A stretch of 48,524 nt of DNA from Candidatus Oscillibacter excrementigallinarum (GTDB lineage: Bacteria > Bacillota > Clostridia > Oscillospirales > Oscillospiraceae), in assembly GCA_019118245.1 (NCBI GenBank), contig DWZJ01000032.1:1-48524 (forward strand). Direction: 5' to 3'. The translations under genes and the position numbers were made by a program. The notes beneath the pieces were generated by a model. It searched no databases and had not been told where the DNA came from. It saw nothing but the letters and a program-made list of their open reading frames with translations. This document shows, in pieces, positions 23,633 through 30,820 of this stretch. Positions within the stretch are counted from its first letter, which is position 1; each line of letters starts with the position of its first letter.

Positions 23633-25183
23633 CTACTGCACCCACTGGGCGGCGTTCTTGGAGCGGTGGCAATACTGGTACAGGCTCTGGATATTCTCAT
23701 CCAGCCATTCCGCCCGGGAGAACATATAGCCCTTCATACGGCCGATGGCGTCTTCATAGCTGTGGGGGTTGGCGTCCTCCAGGGTCTCGTCGGCATCGGG
23801 TTCCCGGCGCTGACGGACCTCCAGGAGATCCGGATCGTAGCTCCAGCCCCAGACCTCATCATTGCGCTGGATGGCCGGCCCCAGATACTCCACCACATCG
23901 TCGATGTATGCGTCCAGATAGTCGTCAGAGAGAATGCCCTGCCGCAGCTGCCGGTATCGCGCGATGACCCGTTGGACGAACCCTTCGTCGGTCATCAGCC
24001 GGCCATACCAGCTGCGGTCCTCCAGCAGAAAGCCCTCCCGGGAGAACTCATGGAAAAAGTTGTTGAGGACGTTGTTGTAATCCCAGACCGGGCCGATGTT
24101 CAGCTTGCCGCGGATATCCCGATAGAGATAGGTGGACCGGGAAAAGGCGTCGTTGACGGCCAGAAATTCCTGAAGGATATAGTAGTCCACAAAGGAGTCC
24201 ACGTCGATCTCTTCCTCATAGTCGTACCGGCCGGTCACCATATCCGAGGAGTACAGCCCCCGCTCGATCCGGCTGATGTCCCGCTGGATATAGTCGATGA
24301 CCTCCTCGGTCAGATCCTCCGCATGGGGATAACGGATATAAAAGGCCGTGGTGGACACCTCATCAAATTCCATCTGGTTGGTATACCAGGTATAACTCTC
24401 CACGATCGCCTCGGTCACGCCGGAGGCCGGCGTCTGCGCATCAGACACGCCGTCCATCTCCAGCAGGTAGCTGTAGGCTCCCGCCCCCGCCTCATAGTCG
24501 CTCAGATCCACGCGGTACTCGTCCTCCTTGATGGTTTCCATCAGCACATAGACGCCGATGTATTCCCCGTCCAGCAGCACTTCACAGAAGCGCACCTCCG
24601 GAGCATACCCCATGATCTCGGCCGAGAGGTTCATCCACACATAGTTGCGTAGCAGCGTCTTATCCAGGAAGGGACCGTGGAGGGCCCAGTCGTTGTCTGG
24701 ATCCATACCCAGAAGCGGGAGCTCCAGGTTCTGGGTGCCGGTCTCGTCCGCCACCAGCTCGATCCGATAGTTCTTTTTCGGAAAATTGCGGGAGCTGTTC
24801 CCCCGGATGCGGAACCATGCCAAGCCGCTCTGGTCCGCCTCATCCGAGGCATGGTGCCAGACACCCTCGGCCTCCACCGTCTCGATGGACACCAGGATCT
24901 CCTCCGCCCCGGTCTCCGTGGTGGTGTACCCCAGCACCACATCCTCATCCTCCGGGTCCCGAATGATGCTGCCGGGGATCTCCTGACCTCCGGTCTCGAT
25001 GCGGATGATCGGCAGATGGGTGCAGAGGTCCTCACCGCCGCAGCCGCATTCCTCCCGGGGGACCGGAGCGCTCAGATGCTGGTGGTAGCGGTTGGCGCCT
25101 GAATCCCGGTCAACGGCGGACGCCCCCAGCGCGCACAGCAGCATCAGCACCGCCATGGCACTGCCCAGCAGCTTGTATTTCAT
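23633..25183 (-). CDS. CotH-family kinase-like exported protein
   Basis: This 516-residue protein has a Sec signal peptide (MKYKLLGSAMAVLMLLCALG, cleavage near 23). The CotH fold is shown by FRIRGNSSRNFPKKNYRIEL (about 123-142), LLRNYVWMNLS, YIGVYVLMETIKED and VWDYNNVLNNF (about 361-371), the last holding the metal-binding Asp. CotH proteins are atypical secreted kinases, first known from Bacillus spore coats, but they also occur in polymer-related operons with VTC and DUF4956 genes, as here. An early Cys-rich patch ECGCGGEDLC could form disulfides. The start has AAGGAGG upstream. Its substrate in this operon is unknown. Confidence 0.85.
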   Translation of the reverse strand: MKYKLLGSAMAVLMLLCALGASAVDRDSGANRYHQHLSAPVPREECGCGGEDLCTHLPIIRIETGGQEIPGSIIRDPEDEDVVLGYTTTETGAEEILVSIETVEAEGVWHHASDEADQSGLAWFRIRGNSSRNFPKKNYRIELVADETGTQNLELPLLGMDPDNDWALHGPFLDKTLLRNYVWMNLSAEIMGYAPEVRFCEVLLDGEYIGVYVLMETIKEDEYRVDLSDYEAGAGAYSYLLEMDGVSDAQTPASGVTEAIVESYTWYTNQMEFDEVSTTAFYIRYPHAEDLTEEVIDYIQRDISRIERGLYSSDMVTGRYDYEEEIDVDSFVDYYILQEFLAVNDAFSRSTYLYRDIRGKLNIGPVWDYNNVLNNFFHEFSREGFLLEDRSWYGRLMTDEGFVQRVIARYRQLRQGILSDDYLDAYIDDVVEYLGPAIQRNDEVWGWSYDPDLLEVRQRREPDADETLEDANPHSYEDAIGRMKGYMFSRAEWLDENIQSLYQYCHRSKNAAQWVQ

Positions 25184-25213
25184 CTCTCCGCCCTCCTTGC
25201 ATCTTCAGGCGCA

Positions 25214-25903
25214 TCAGCCGCTGATCTCGTCGTTCTGCGTGACGATGTTGAAGTACTCGATCCCGCCGATCTCATAGACGGCGTCGGTGATGCTCTTTCC
25301 GCTCCTTTTTTCGCCGCCCGGCTTGCGCAGGTATTTCCCGTTGAGCTCGTAGATGTACTCCGCGCTCTCCTCCGTGGTGTTTTTGGCCCGCAGGATGGCC
25401 TTGCGGTCATAATACTGGAAGATCAGGGACTCCACCTTGGTCTCGTTCACGCGGGCGGTGCGCAGGATCAGCAGGACACGGTTGTCGCTGCGGATCCGGC
25501 CGAAGAGAAGCAGGACCGCAAACACCACGGCGCTGCCGGCCGCGGCCACCAGATAATCGCCGGAGCCGCAGCAGATGCCCACCACGATGGCCCAGAAGAT
25601 GTACACCGTGTCCCGGGAGTCTTTGATGGCGGTGCGGAACCGGACGATGGACAGCGCGCCCACCATGCCGAGAGACAGGGCGATGTTGTTGCCGATGACG
25701 ATCATGACCGTGGTGGTGATGACCGTCAGGGCCACCAGGGAGACGTTGAACTTGGCGCTGTAAATGCTGCCGCTGTGGCTGAGGCGGTACGACAGGAAGA
25801 GAAACGCCGCGATGACCGCCGCCATGACCAGGCGGAGCAGGATCGTCTCGGCGGACAGCTCGCCGCCGCTGGTCTCCAGCAGCTGAAACAGGGTCTCTCT
25901 CAT
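25214..25903 (-). CDS. DUF4956 membrane protein
   Basis: This 229-residue protein has about four membrane helices in its first 120 residues, then a soluble C-terminal domain. The motif MVGALSIVRFRTAIKDSRDT between helices is the hallmark of DUF4956. The family is routinely found beside VTC polyphosphate polymerases and CotH genes in Firmicutes and Actinobacteria. Its biochemical function is not established; a partner subunit for polyphosphate or polymer export is a reasonable guess. The ATG follows GGAGG by about ten bases. It lies 28 bp downstream of the VTC gene. Confidence 0.88.
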   Translation of the reverse strand: MRETLFQLLETSGGELSAETILLRLVMAAVIAAFLFLSYRLSHSGSIYSAKFNVSLVALTVITTTVMIVIGNNIALSLGMVGALSIVRFRTAIKDSRDTVYIFWAIVVGICCGSGDYLVAAAGSAVVFAVLLLFGRIRSDNRVLLILRTARVNETKVESLIFQYYDRKAILRAKNTTEESAEYIYELNGKYLRKPGGEKRSGKSITDAVYEIGGIEYFNIVTQNDEISG

Positions 25904-25931
25904 ACTTGGGGGTCCTCCTTCTCCTTGGGAT

Positions 25932-26627
25932 TCAGCTTTGCAGGCTCAGTGACACGCTCCGAGCCAGGCAGTATTTGCTCACGGACAGCTCCGGACGCGC
26001 GACCAGGTCCAGCAGATCCTTGAGATAGCTGAGCAGGAAGCCGTTGTATTTGACCTCCAGCACCATCTGGAACGGGTCCATGACGGTGTACAGCGGAAGC
26101 TGCTGGGAGAAGAGGTCATAGCTGGACTCTGTTGCCGTGATCTGACTGTCCAGGGTGATCCGGATGTGGTTTTCCCGGGCCACATACGCCTGCCGGCGGT
26201 ACGCCACCACCGCCTTGGGCCGGTAGCACCGGCAGTGCATCAGCCCGTAGCACTCCGCCGCGAAGGGGTCCGTGTGGGACAGGAGCGGCCGGTAATCCCC
26301 CTGACAGAGCCGCACCGCTTCCTCCCGGCGCAGGCGGAGGGACCGCTTGCGCTGATAGGGCCCCTCTTTCTGCTTCATCTCCAGCATGGCGAAATCCGAC
26401 TGGGGACTGTAGGTGCGCAGGCGGATCTTCCGTCGGAGCTCCAGGCCGTCGACCTTGTCGGCAAAGTCCTGGTCGTCCGGCGTGTCAAAGTAGAGGGAGC
26501 GGATCTCATATCCCTGTGGGCCGTTATGGGGGTCGCCGTGCATCACCGCCCCCAGCCGCCCCCGCAGGACGGTGCCGTCCGCCAGGTTGATGGCATATTT
26601 TTTCTCCTGCCGGGAGACCTCGTTCAT
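25932..26627 (-). CDS. VTC-domain polyphosphate polymerase
   Basis: This 231-residue protein is the first gene of the operon. The tunnel-fold VTC domain makes polyphosphate from ATP in the eukaryotic Vtc4 enzyme. The expected basic and acidic residues are visible: RQEKKYAI near the start, IRSLYFDTPD, LRRKIRLRTY, MLEMKQKEG with KRS, IRITLDSQI and MVLEVKYNG. No SPX domain and no membrane segment are present. Start: an ATG nine bases after GGAGG; a GTG one codon earlier (26630) is about equally good. Bacterial VTC proteins with DUF4956 and CotH have no settled role. Confidence 0.87.
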   Translation of the reverse strand: MNEVSRQEKKYAINLADGTVLRGRLGAVMHGDPHNGPQGYEIRSLYFDTPDDQDFADKVDGLELRRKIRLRTYSPQSDFAMLEMKQKEGPYQRKRSLRLRREEAVRLCQGDYRPLLSHTDPFAAECYGLMHCRCYRPKAVVAYRRQAYVARENHIRITLDSQITATESSYDLFSQQLPLYTVMDPFQMVLEVKYNGFLLSYLKDLLDLVARPELSVSKYCLARSVSLSLQS

Positions 26628-26672
26628 CACACAGCACCTCCAGGCCCCCAGGAACAGACGGGCCGTCCTCCA

Positions 26673-26845
26673 GAAAAATAAAGCGGCCTATTGCATGGCC
26701 GCAGGCAAAAGCCTGCCGCCATCAATAGACCGGTTGCGCTACTCGCTCCGTGGTATGAAAGCGCCCAAATAGTCATACCACATCATCGCATTCTATGGAC
26801 CACGCCCGGCTGGGCATGGATTTGACAGGATATAGGACAATATTT
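26673..26845 (-). ncRNA. Structured leader RNA with intrinsic terminator (candidate riboswitch)
   Basis: Read on the minus strand, the leader begins near 26840. It forms hairpin 1 (CCATGCCC/GGGCGTGG, 26800-26819) and hairpin 2 (TGGTATGA/TCATACCA, 26751-26780). The hairpin 2 loop contains GCGCT, which can pair with AGCGC just downstream. A long hairpin follows (CTATTG, ATGGC and GCAGGC arms, 26688-26728) and then CTTTATTTTTC, an intrinsic terminator placed about 45 bases before the VTC start. That layout is typical of a riboswitch or attenuator. It does not match the c-di-GMP-I, TPP, T-box, glycine or ykkC patterns I know, so no ligand is proposed. Confidence 0.6.
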
Positions 26846-26850
26846 ATATT
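26822..26850 (+). promoter_or_regulatory. Oppositely oriented promoter-like pair
   Basis: TTGACA (26822-26827), 17 bp, TATATT (26845-26850) on the plus strand overlaps the -10 of the operon promoter. Its transcript would run antisense into the 3' end of the upstream EAL gene. It may compete for polymerase or be fortuitous in this AT-rich patch. Confidence 0.45.
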
Positions 26851-26874
26851 ATAGATAATTTTTCAGGTTGTCAA
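26846..26874 (-). promoter_or_regulatory. Strong promoter of the exopolysaccharide operon
   Basis: On the minus strand a perfect TTGACA (26869-26874) is followed after 17 bp by TAATAT (26846-26851). A TATAAT register with a 15-bp spacer overlaps it. It precedes the structured leader and the VTC gene. Confidence 0.82.
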
Positions 26875-26935
26875 GTGCCTTTTCATATTCCAAAGACGCG
26901 GTGCGGCAGCCCCTACAGAAGAGGGGCCTGCCGCC

Positions 26936-29236
26936 TCAGGCACCGTTTCCCTCCAGCATCCGGGGAGGGGGGCTCCGCATGAAGGCCGCGTCGAACGCAT
27001 CCGCGCTGACCGGGCGGCCGTACAGATACCCCTGCCCCAGGTCACAGCCGACCTCCCGGACCAGCCGCTCGTCCTCAGCCGTCTCCACGCCCTCCGCCAC
27101 GGTGGAGATGGAGAGCTGCCGCGCGATCTGGACGATCTCCTTCAGGATGAGCCGGACCCGGTCCTGCTCCCGGGAGGAGACGCCCAGAAGGAAGCCGCGG
27201 TCCAGCTTCAGCTCGTCGATCCGCAGCTTGCCCAGGGTGTTCAGGGAGGAGAAGCCGCTGCCGAAATCGTCCAGGGAGATGCGGAACCCCACCGCCTGGA
27301 GCTGGCCGATCTTCTCGTTCAGGGCGTCCACGTTTTCCAGCGCCAGACCCTCCAGAATCTCCAGGGTGATGAAGCGGGGCGGGATTCCGTAGGCCCGCGC
27401 CAGATCCGTCAGCGACTGCACGTAGTCAGGCTCAAAGAACAGGCGCTTGGACTGGTTCACAGAGAGGGGGATGGGAGCGATGCCCCGGTCCATCCAGGAG
27501 CGGATCCGGCGGCAGGCCTGCTCCGCCATATAGAGATCCAGCCTCGCGCAGAACCCGTTGCGCTCGAACAGGGGGATGAACTGGTCCGGGAAGATCATCC
27601 GCCCGTCGGACGTGCGCCAGCGCACCAGGGCCTCCGCCCCCGCCAGCTCCCCGCTGCGCAGGTCCTTTTTCGGCTGCAGGAACATTTGAAATTCCCCATC
27701 CAGCAGCGCTTGGTGCATATGGGACTCGATATCATTTTCCAGCTCCTCCTTCTTGTGCAGCTCCGTGTCGAAGAACCAGATGGTGCTGGTGTGGCCGCCT
27801 CTCGCCCGGTCCAGGGCAAAGAGCACGCTGGTGAGCAGATGGTCCGCGGCGGCCTCCGGATTGCCGCCGGCGGAGGCGGACACGACGCCGCAGTAGAAGG
27901 CCAGCTGATAGTCCAGCCTGCTGATCTCGGCGCTCTGTTCCAGGTCCCGGATCAGCTCCTCCAGGCGGGCGCGGACCGGCTCCTGCTCCATATCCCGGAG
28001 GAAGAGGTAGAAGAGGCCGCCGGAATCCCGGCAGAAAAACTCCCTCTCCCGCAGGTGTCGGTCCGTGATCTCCCTGATCTGACAGAGCAGGCGGTTTGCC
28101 CGCTCTTTGCCGAAGATCTCCGTGATGAAGGGGAACTGCCGGACGCTGAGGGCCGCGACGCTGCCGCCGCCGGCGCCCAGGGCCTCCACCAGCCGCTGGT
28201 GGAAGCGCACCGCGTTCTCCGCGCCGGTGAGCGGGTCATAGTACGCCAGGCGGCGCAGGTCCTGGCTGTAATTGCGCAGCAGACGGTAGCCCCGGACCAT
28301 GAGGAACAGGACCAGCAGGAGCACCAGGGCGAACAGGACGCCGATGGTCAGGCTGGAGTCGGCGGAGGCGGACGCCAGGCCCTCGCCGGTGTTGACGCAG
28401 AAGAGATACCAGCCGTTGAGACCCACCGGCTCCAGCAGGAAGGGGTAGGAGCGCCCTTCGTAGGTGAAGGCGGAGAAGATCCGCTCCTGGTTTTCCATGG
28501 CCTCCCGGACCTCGCTCTCAGAGGAGCCGGACAGGTAGGGGCCGTCATAGATGGTGTCAGCGTGGGTCTGGACGACGGTGTGCGGGGAGCGCACCAGAAA
28601 GCTGCCGTCGGAGCCGATCAGGTGGATGTAGCCCCCGCCGCCCAGCACGGTGTCGCCGGAGAGAATGTCCGTGAAAATGTCGATGTGATCCGTGGCGGAC
28701 AGGGCGCCGATGACGGCGCCGTCCGCATAGACGGGGATGCTGTAGGCAAAGACCCGCTGCTGGGAGATCGTGCTTTGGAACAGCCGGGAAACAGAGGGGC
28801 TGCCGTCCAAAGCCAGCGTAACAGCGCTCTGGGCTTCAGGGTCGAGCTCCGCCAGTGGGGCGTTCGCCAGAGGCGCCTGATCCTCCGCGCAGACGATGCC
28901 CCGCAGATCCCGGCCATAAAAGGCCATGGACAAAAAGTCATTGCCCTGCTTGGCCTCCCGCAGCTGCCGCGCCAGGCGGGACCAGTCCTCCTCATCGCTG
29001 GGCTCTTCCAGGAAGGCAGACAGGGAGGACAGGATCTGGAAGCCCGATTGCAGCTGCTTGTGGATGCGGGATCGGTACTCCTCCGCCTCTGCAGCGACCT
29101 GGCTGCGGACAGCGGCCTCCTGGACATCCCGGAGATGGGAGAACAGCAGTCCGCCGCACACCAGGAGGACAGCGGTGACGATGGAGACCTGAAGCACGGC
29201 TCCCCGCAGCTTTTTCTGTAGTTTGCTCTCGATCAT
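26936..29236 (-). CDS. Membrane EAL phosphodiesterase with dCache-like sensor
   Basis: This 766-residue protein has an N-terminal helix (about 12-32), an extracytoplasmic region of about 250 residues resembling a dCache sensor (AYSIPVYADGAVIGALSATD, and YLFCVNTGEG near its end) and a second helix (about 293-313). A degenerate GGDEF domain (SGGLF in place of GGDEF) and an EAL domain follow. The EAL motifs are intact: EALVRW, LEILEG, DDFGSGFSSL, KLDRGF, AEGVET and GQGYLYGRP, so c-di-GMP hydrolysis is expected. The inactive GGDEF may bind GTP as an allosteric part. The start has AAAAGGAG upstream. It lies upstream of, but is separately transcribed from, the exopolysaccharide operon. Confidence 0.87.
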   Translation of the reverse strand: MIESKLQKKLRGAVLQVSIVTAVLLVCGGLLFSHLRDVQEAAVRSQVAAEAEEYRSRIHKQLQSGFQILSSLSAFLEEPSDEEDWSRLARQLREAKQGNDFLSMAFYGRDLRGIVCAEDQAPLANAPLAELDPEAQSAVTLALDGSPSVSRLFQSTISQQRVFAYSIPVYADGAVIGALSATDHIDIFTDILSGDTVLGGGGYIHLIGSDGSFLVRSPHTVVQTHADTIYDGPYLSGSSESEVREAMENQERIFSAFTYEGRSYPFLLEPVGLNGWYLFCVNTGEGLASASADSSLTIGVLFALVLLLVLFLMVRGYRLLRNYSQDLRRLAYYDPLTGAENAVRFHQRLVEALGAGGGSVAALSVRQFPFITEIFGKERANRLLCQIREITDRHLREREFFCRDSGGLFYLFLRDMEQEPVRARLEELIRDLEQSAEISRLDYQLAFYCGVVSASAGGNPEAAADHLLTSVLFALDRARGGHTSTIWFFDTELHKKEELENDIESHMHQALLDGEFQMFLQPKKDLRSGELAGAEALVRWRTSDGRMIFPDQFIPLFERNGFCARLDLYMAEQACRRIRSWMDRGIAPIPLSVNQSKRLFFEPDYVQSLTDLARAYGIPPRFITLEILEGLALENVDALNEKIGQLQAVGFRISLDDFGSGFSSLNTLGKLRIDELKLDRGFLLGVSSREQDRVRLILKEIVQIARQLSISTVAEGVETAEDERLVREVGCDLGQGYLYGRPVSADAFDAAFMRSPPPRMLEGNGA

Positions 29237-29354
29237 GGGGCACTCCTTTTCCGGAGATCGGTACAGGGCGGCGCCTGTGGGACATCCGGTCTGAAAAGAC
29301 GGGGCGGACCGGGGCGATCCCGCGGCATCCGCGCGGCCATGTCTTTTTGCTATG

Positions 29355-29383
29355 ATTATAACGGAAACGAATGAGAATTTCCA
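29355..29383 (-). promoter_or_regulatory. Probable promoter of the dCache-EAL gene
   Basis: On the minus strand TGGAAA (29378-29383), a 17-bp spacer and a perfect TATAAT (29355-29360). The -35 is weak, the -10 ideal. The start codon is about 115 bases downstream. Confidence 0.6.
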
Positions 29384-29678
29384 TTCCCCAATTTCCTCTT
29401 TCTTTCACGGAAGAGTCCGCGACCGGGTGCGGCCGGCGGCATCCTGACGCTGAAGAACAACGCATCTGGATTCCCCACATAAGAGCCTCCTTCCGGACCC
29501 TGCCCGGACGGCATGGCCGGTCCCGGGCGCGTCCCCTCGCACTCCGGAAGGATCATACGATCGACCGGCCCCGTCCGTATGCTGGCGTTACAGCGAAAAG
29601 GAGGTCTCCTGAAACCGTTTGCCGATCCGGCGAAGGGGGCGGTGCTGCGGGAGGGCCTCGCGCGTCCCTCTGCATCGC

Positions 29679-29709
29679 AAAAAAATCGAGACCTCCGAAG
29701 AAGTCTCGA
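29679..29709 (-). terminator. Terminator of the LysR-type gene
   Basis: On the minus strand the hairpin CGAGACTTC / GAGGTCTCG is followed by seven T residues (29679-29685 as A on the plus strand). It begins about 30 bp after the LysR stop codon. Confidence 0.85.
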
Positions 29710-29739
29710 CGGGCTGTGAAAAAACGTCCCCGGGATGTC

Positions 29740-30632
29740 TCACTGGGCATAGACCGCCTTCACCGCGTTCAGAAAGCGTCTGACGGTGGGGGAGGGATGG
29801 GGGGAGTGGAGCAGGCCGTAAGGGATGGTGTAGCTCCAGCTCACAGGGAGGGTCTTGAGCAGGGGGTGAACCTGCCGCCAGTTGTCGATGGTCATGAGGA
29901 TGTCCTCCGAATTCTCGCACTGGTTGAACACGTTGATGTTGAACATCTCAAAATCCACGATATGGATCTGGGGATGGTTCCGCCAAAGCTCGTCCCGCAT
30001 CTGGTCCAGATAGTGGTTCCAGCCCCGGCGGATGAGCAGAAAGTTTTCCCCGTGGAGATCCTCCACAGCAAGGCGCTCCTTGGCTGCCAGGGGGTGATAG
30101 ATGGACACTGCGCACCGTATGGGCTCCCGGCTGAGCTCCAGGGCGGCGCACTGCCGGGTCTCCAAAAAATTCTGATCGAACAGGCCGGCCACGATGTCGA
30201 TGTTCTGCCCCAGGTTCCGCAGGATCTCCACCGAGTTTTCCGGGGTGTTCTCATAGGGGATCATACGGAATTTTATGTCTGGACAGTATTGCTGGATCCC
30301 CGGCCACAGATCCAGCAGAAACCGTCCTGGCGTCATGGGGACACCCCGATGCGGATCGCCTTGTCCCCCTCCTGGGCGGCGTTCTTGGCCCGCACCACCG
30401 AGTCCTTGCAGTATTGGATGATGTACTGGGCGTCCCGGTAGATGGACTTGCCCGCCTTGGTGAGCTTCAGCCCCCGGGGGCTGCGGAGGAAGAGCTGCAC
30501 GTCCAGGCTGGACTCCAGGGAGGTGATCTGCTTGATCACCGCCGGCGGCGTGATGAACAGCTCCTCCGCCGCCTTGTTGAAGCTGCCTGCGTCTGCCACC
30601 CGAAGGAACGTCTCCAGCTGAGGGTTATACAT
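29740..30632 (-). pseudogene. LysR-type transcriptional regulator, frameshifted
   Basis: Two adjoining frames together make one LysR regulator. The first (30333-30632, 99 residues) holds the winged helix-turn-helix: MYNPQLETFLRVADAGSF, AAEELFITPPAVIKQITSLE, LFLRSPRGLKLT. It ends IRIGVSP then TGA. The second (29740-30336) continues MTPGRFLLDLWPGIQQY with the ligand-binding domain. The junction lies in a run of four C. A fifth C would restore a single frame of about 297 residues, the usual LysR length. The frames overlap as ATGA, so the second part might still be made. The cause may be a true deletion, a variable homopolymer or a sequencing error. The ribosome site before 30632 is weak. A dyad ACGAG-4-CTCGT (about 30654-30667) upstream may be an operator. 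Confidence 0.82.
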
Positions 30633-30770
30633 GACCCACCGCCTTTCCCAGGATACGAGCGTTCTCGTTCCTATTTTAGGAGGTGTTCCGCTGGATTGCA
30701 AGCATTTTCGCTGGCCCCGTGGGAGAAGGCCCGCCCATCTGCCCGGGAGGCGTCCCGCCGCAAAGGACAG

Positions 30771-30802
30771 CCCCCGGCGCGGGACCATTCCCGCGCCGGG
30801 GG
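30771..30802 (-). terminator. Strong hairpin downstream of the metal ATPase gene
   Basis: Perfect 14-bp arms CCCCCGGCGCGGGA / TCCCGCGCCGGGGG enclose a 4-base loop, 18 bp after the ATPase stop on the minus strand. The following T content is low (CTGTCCTTTG), so it is a probable rather than classic terminator. Confidence 0.65.
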
Positions 30803-30820
30803 CGCGCCGCCGGAGGCGGC

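Larger units (their letters stand above)
26628..26935. other. Regulatory region upstream of the exopolysaccharide operon
   Basis: These 308 bases have no gene. They hold the operon's minus-strand promoter, a structured leader with a terminator, an oppositely directed promoter-like pair, and a hairpin (26904-26933) at the 3' end of the upstream EAL gene. The last has only a weak T tail. Confidence 0.7.
29237..29739. other. Intergenic region between EAL and LysR genes
   Basis: No gene is supported in these 503 bases. They hold a minus-strand promoter for the EAL gene (29355-29383), a terminator for the LysR gene (29679-29709), and a 9-bp inverted repeat CCTTCCGGA/TCCGGAAGG (29489-29497, 29543-29551) of unknown meaning. 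Confidence 0.6.

Noticed and set aside
22226-24652. 808-codon plus-strand frame opposite the TIM-barrel and CotH genes
   Set aside because: It is antisense to two well-supported genes, has no recognisable domain and an unusual composition caused by the GC-rich opposite strand.
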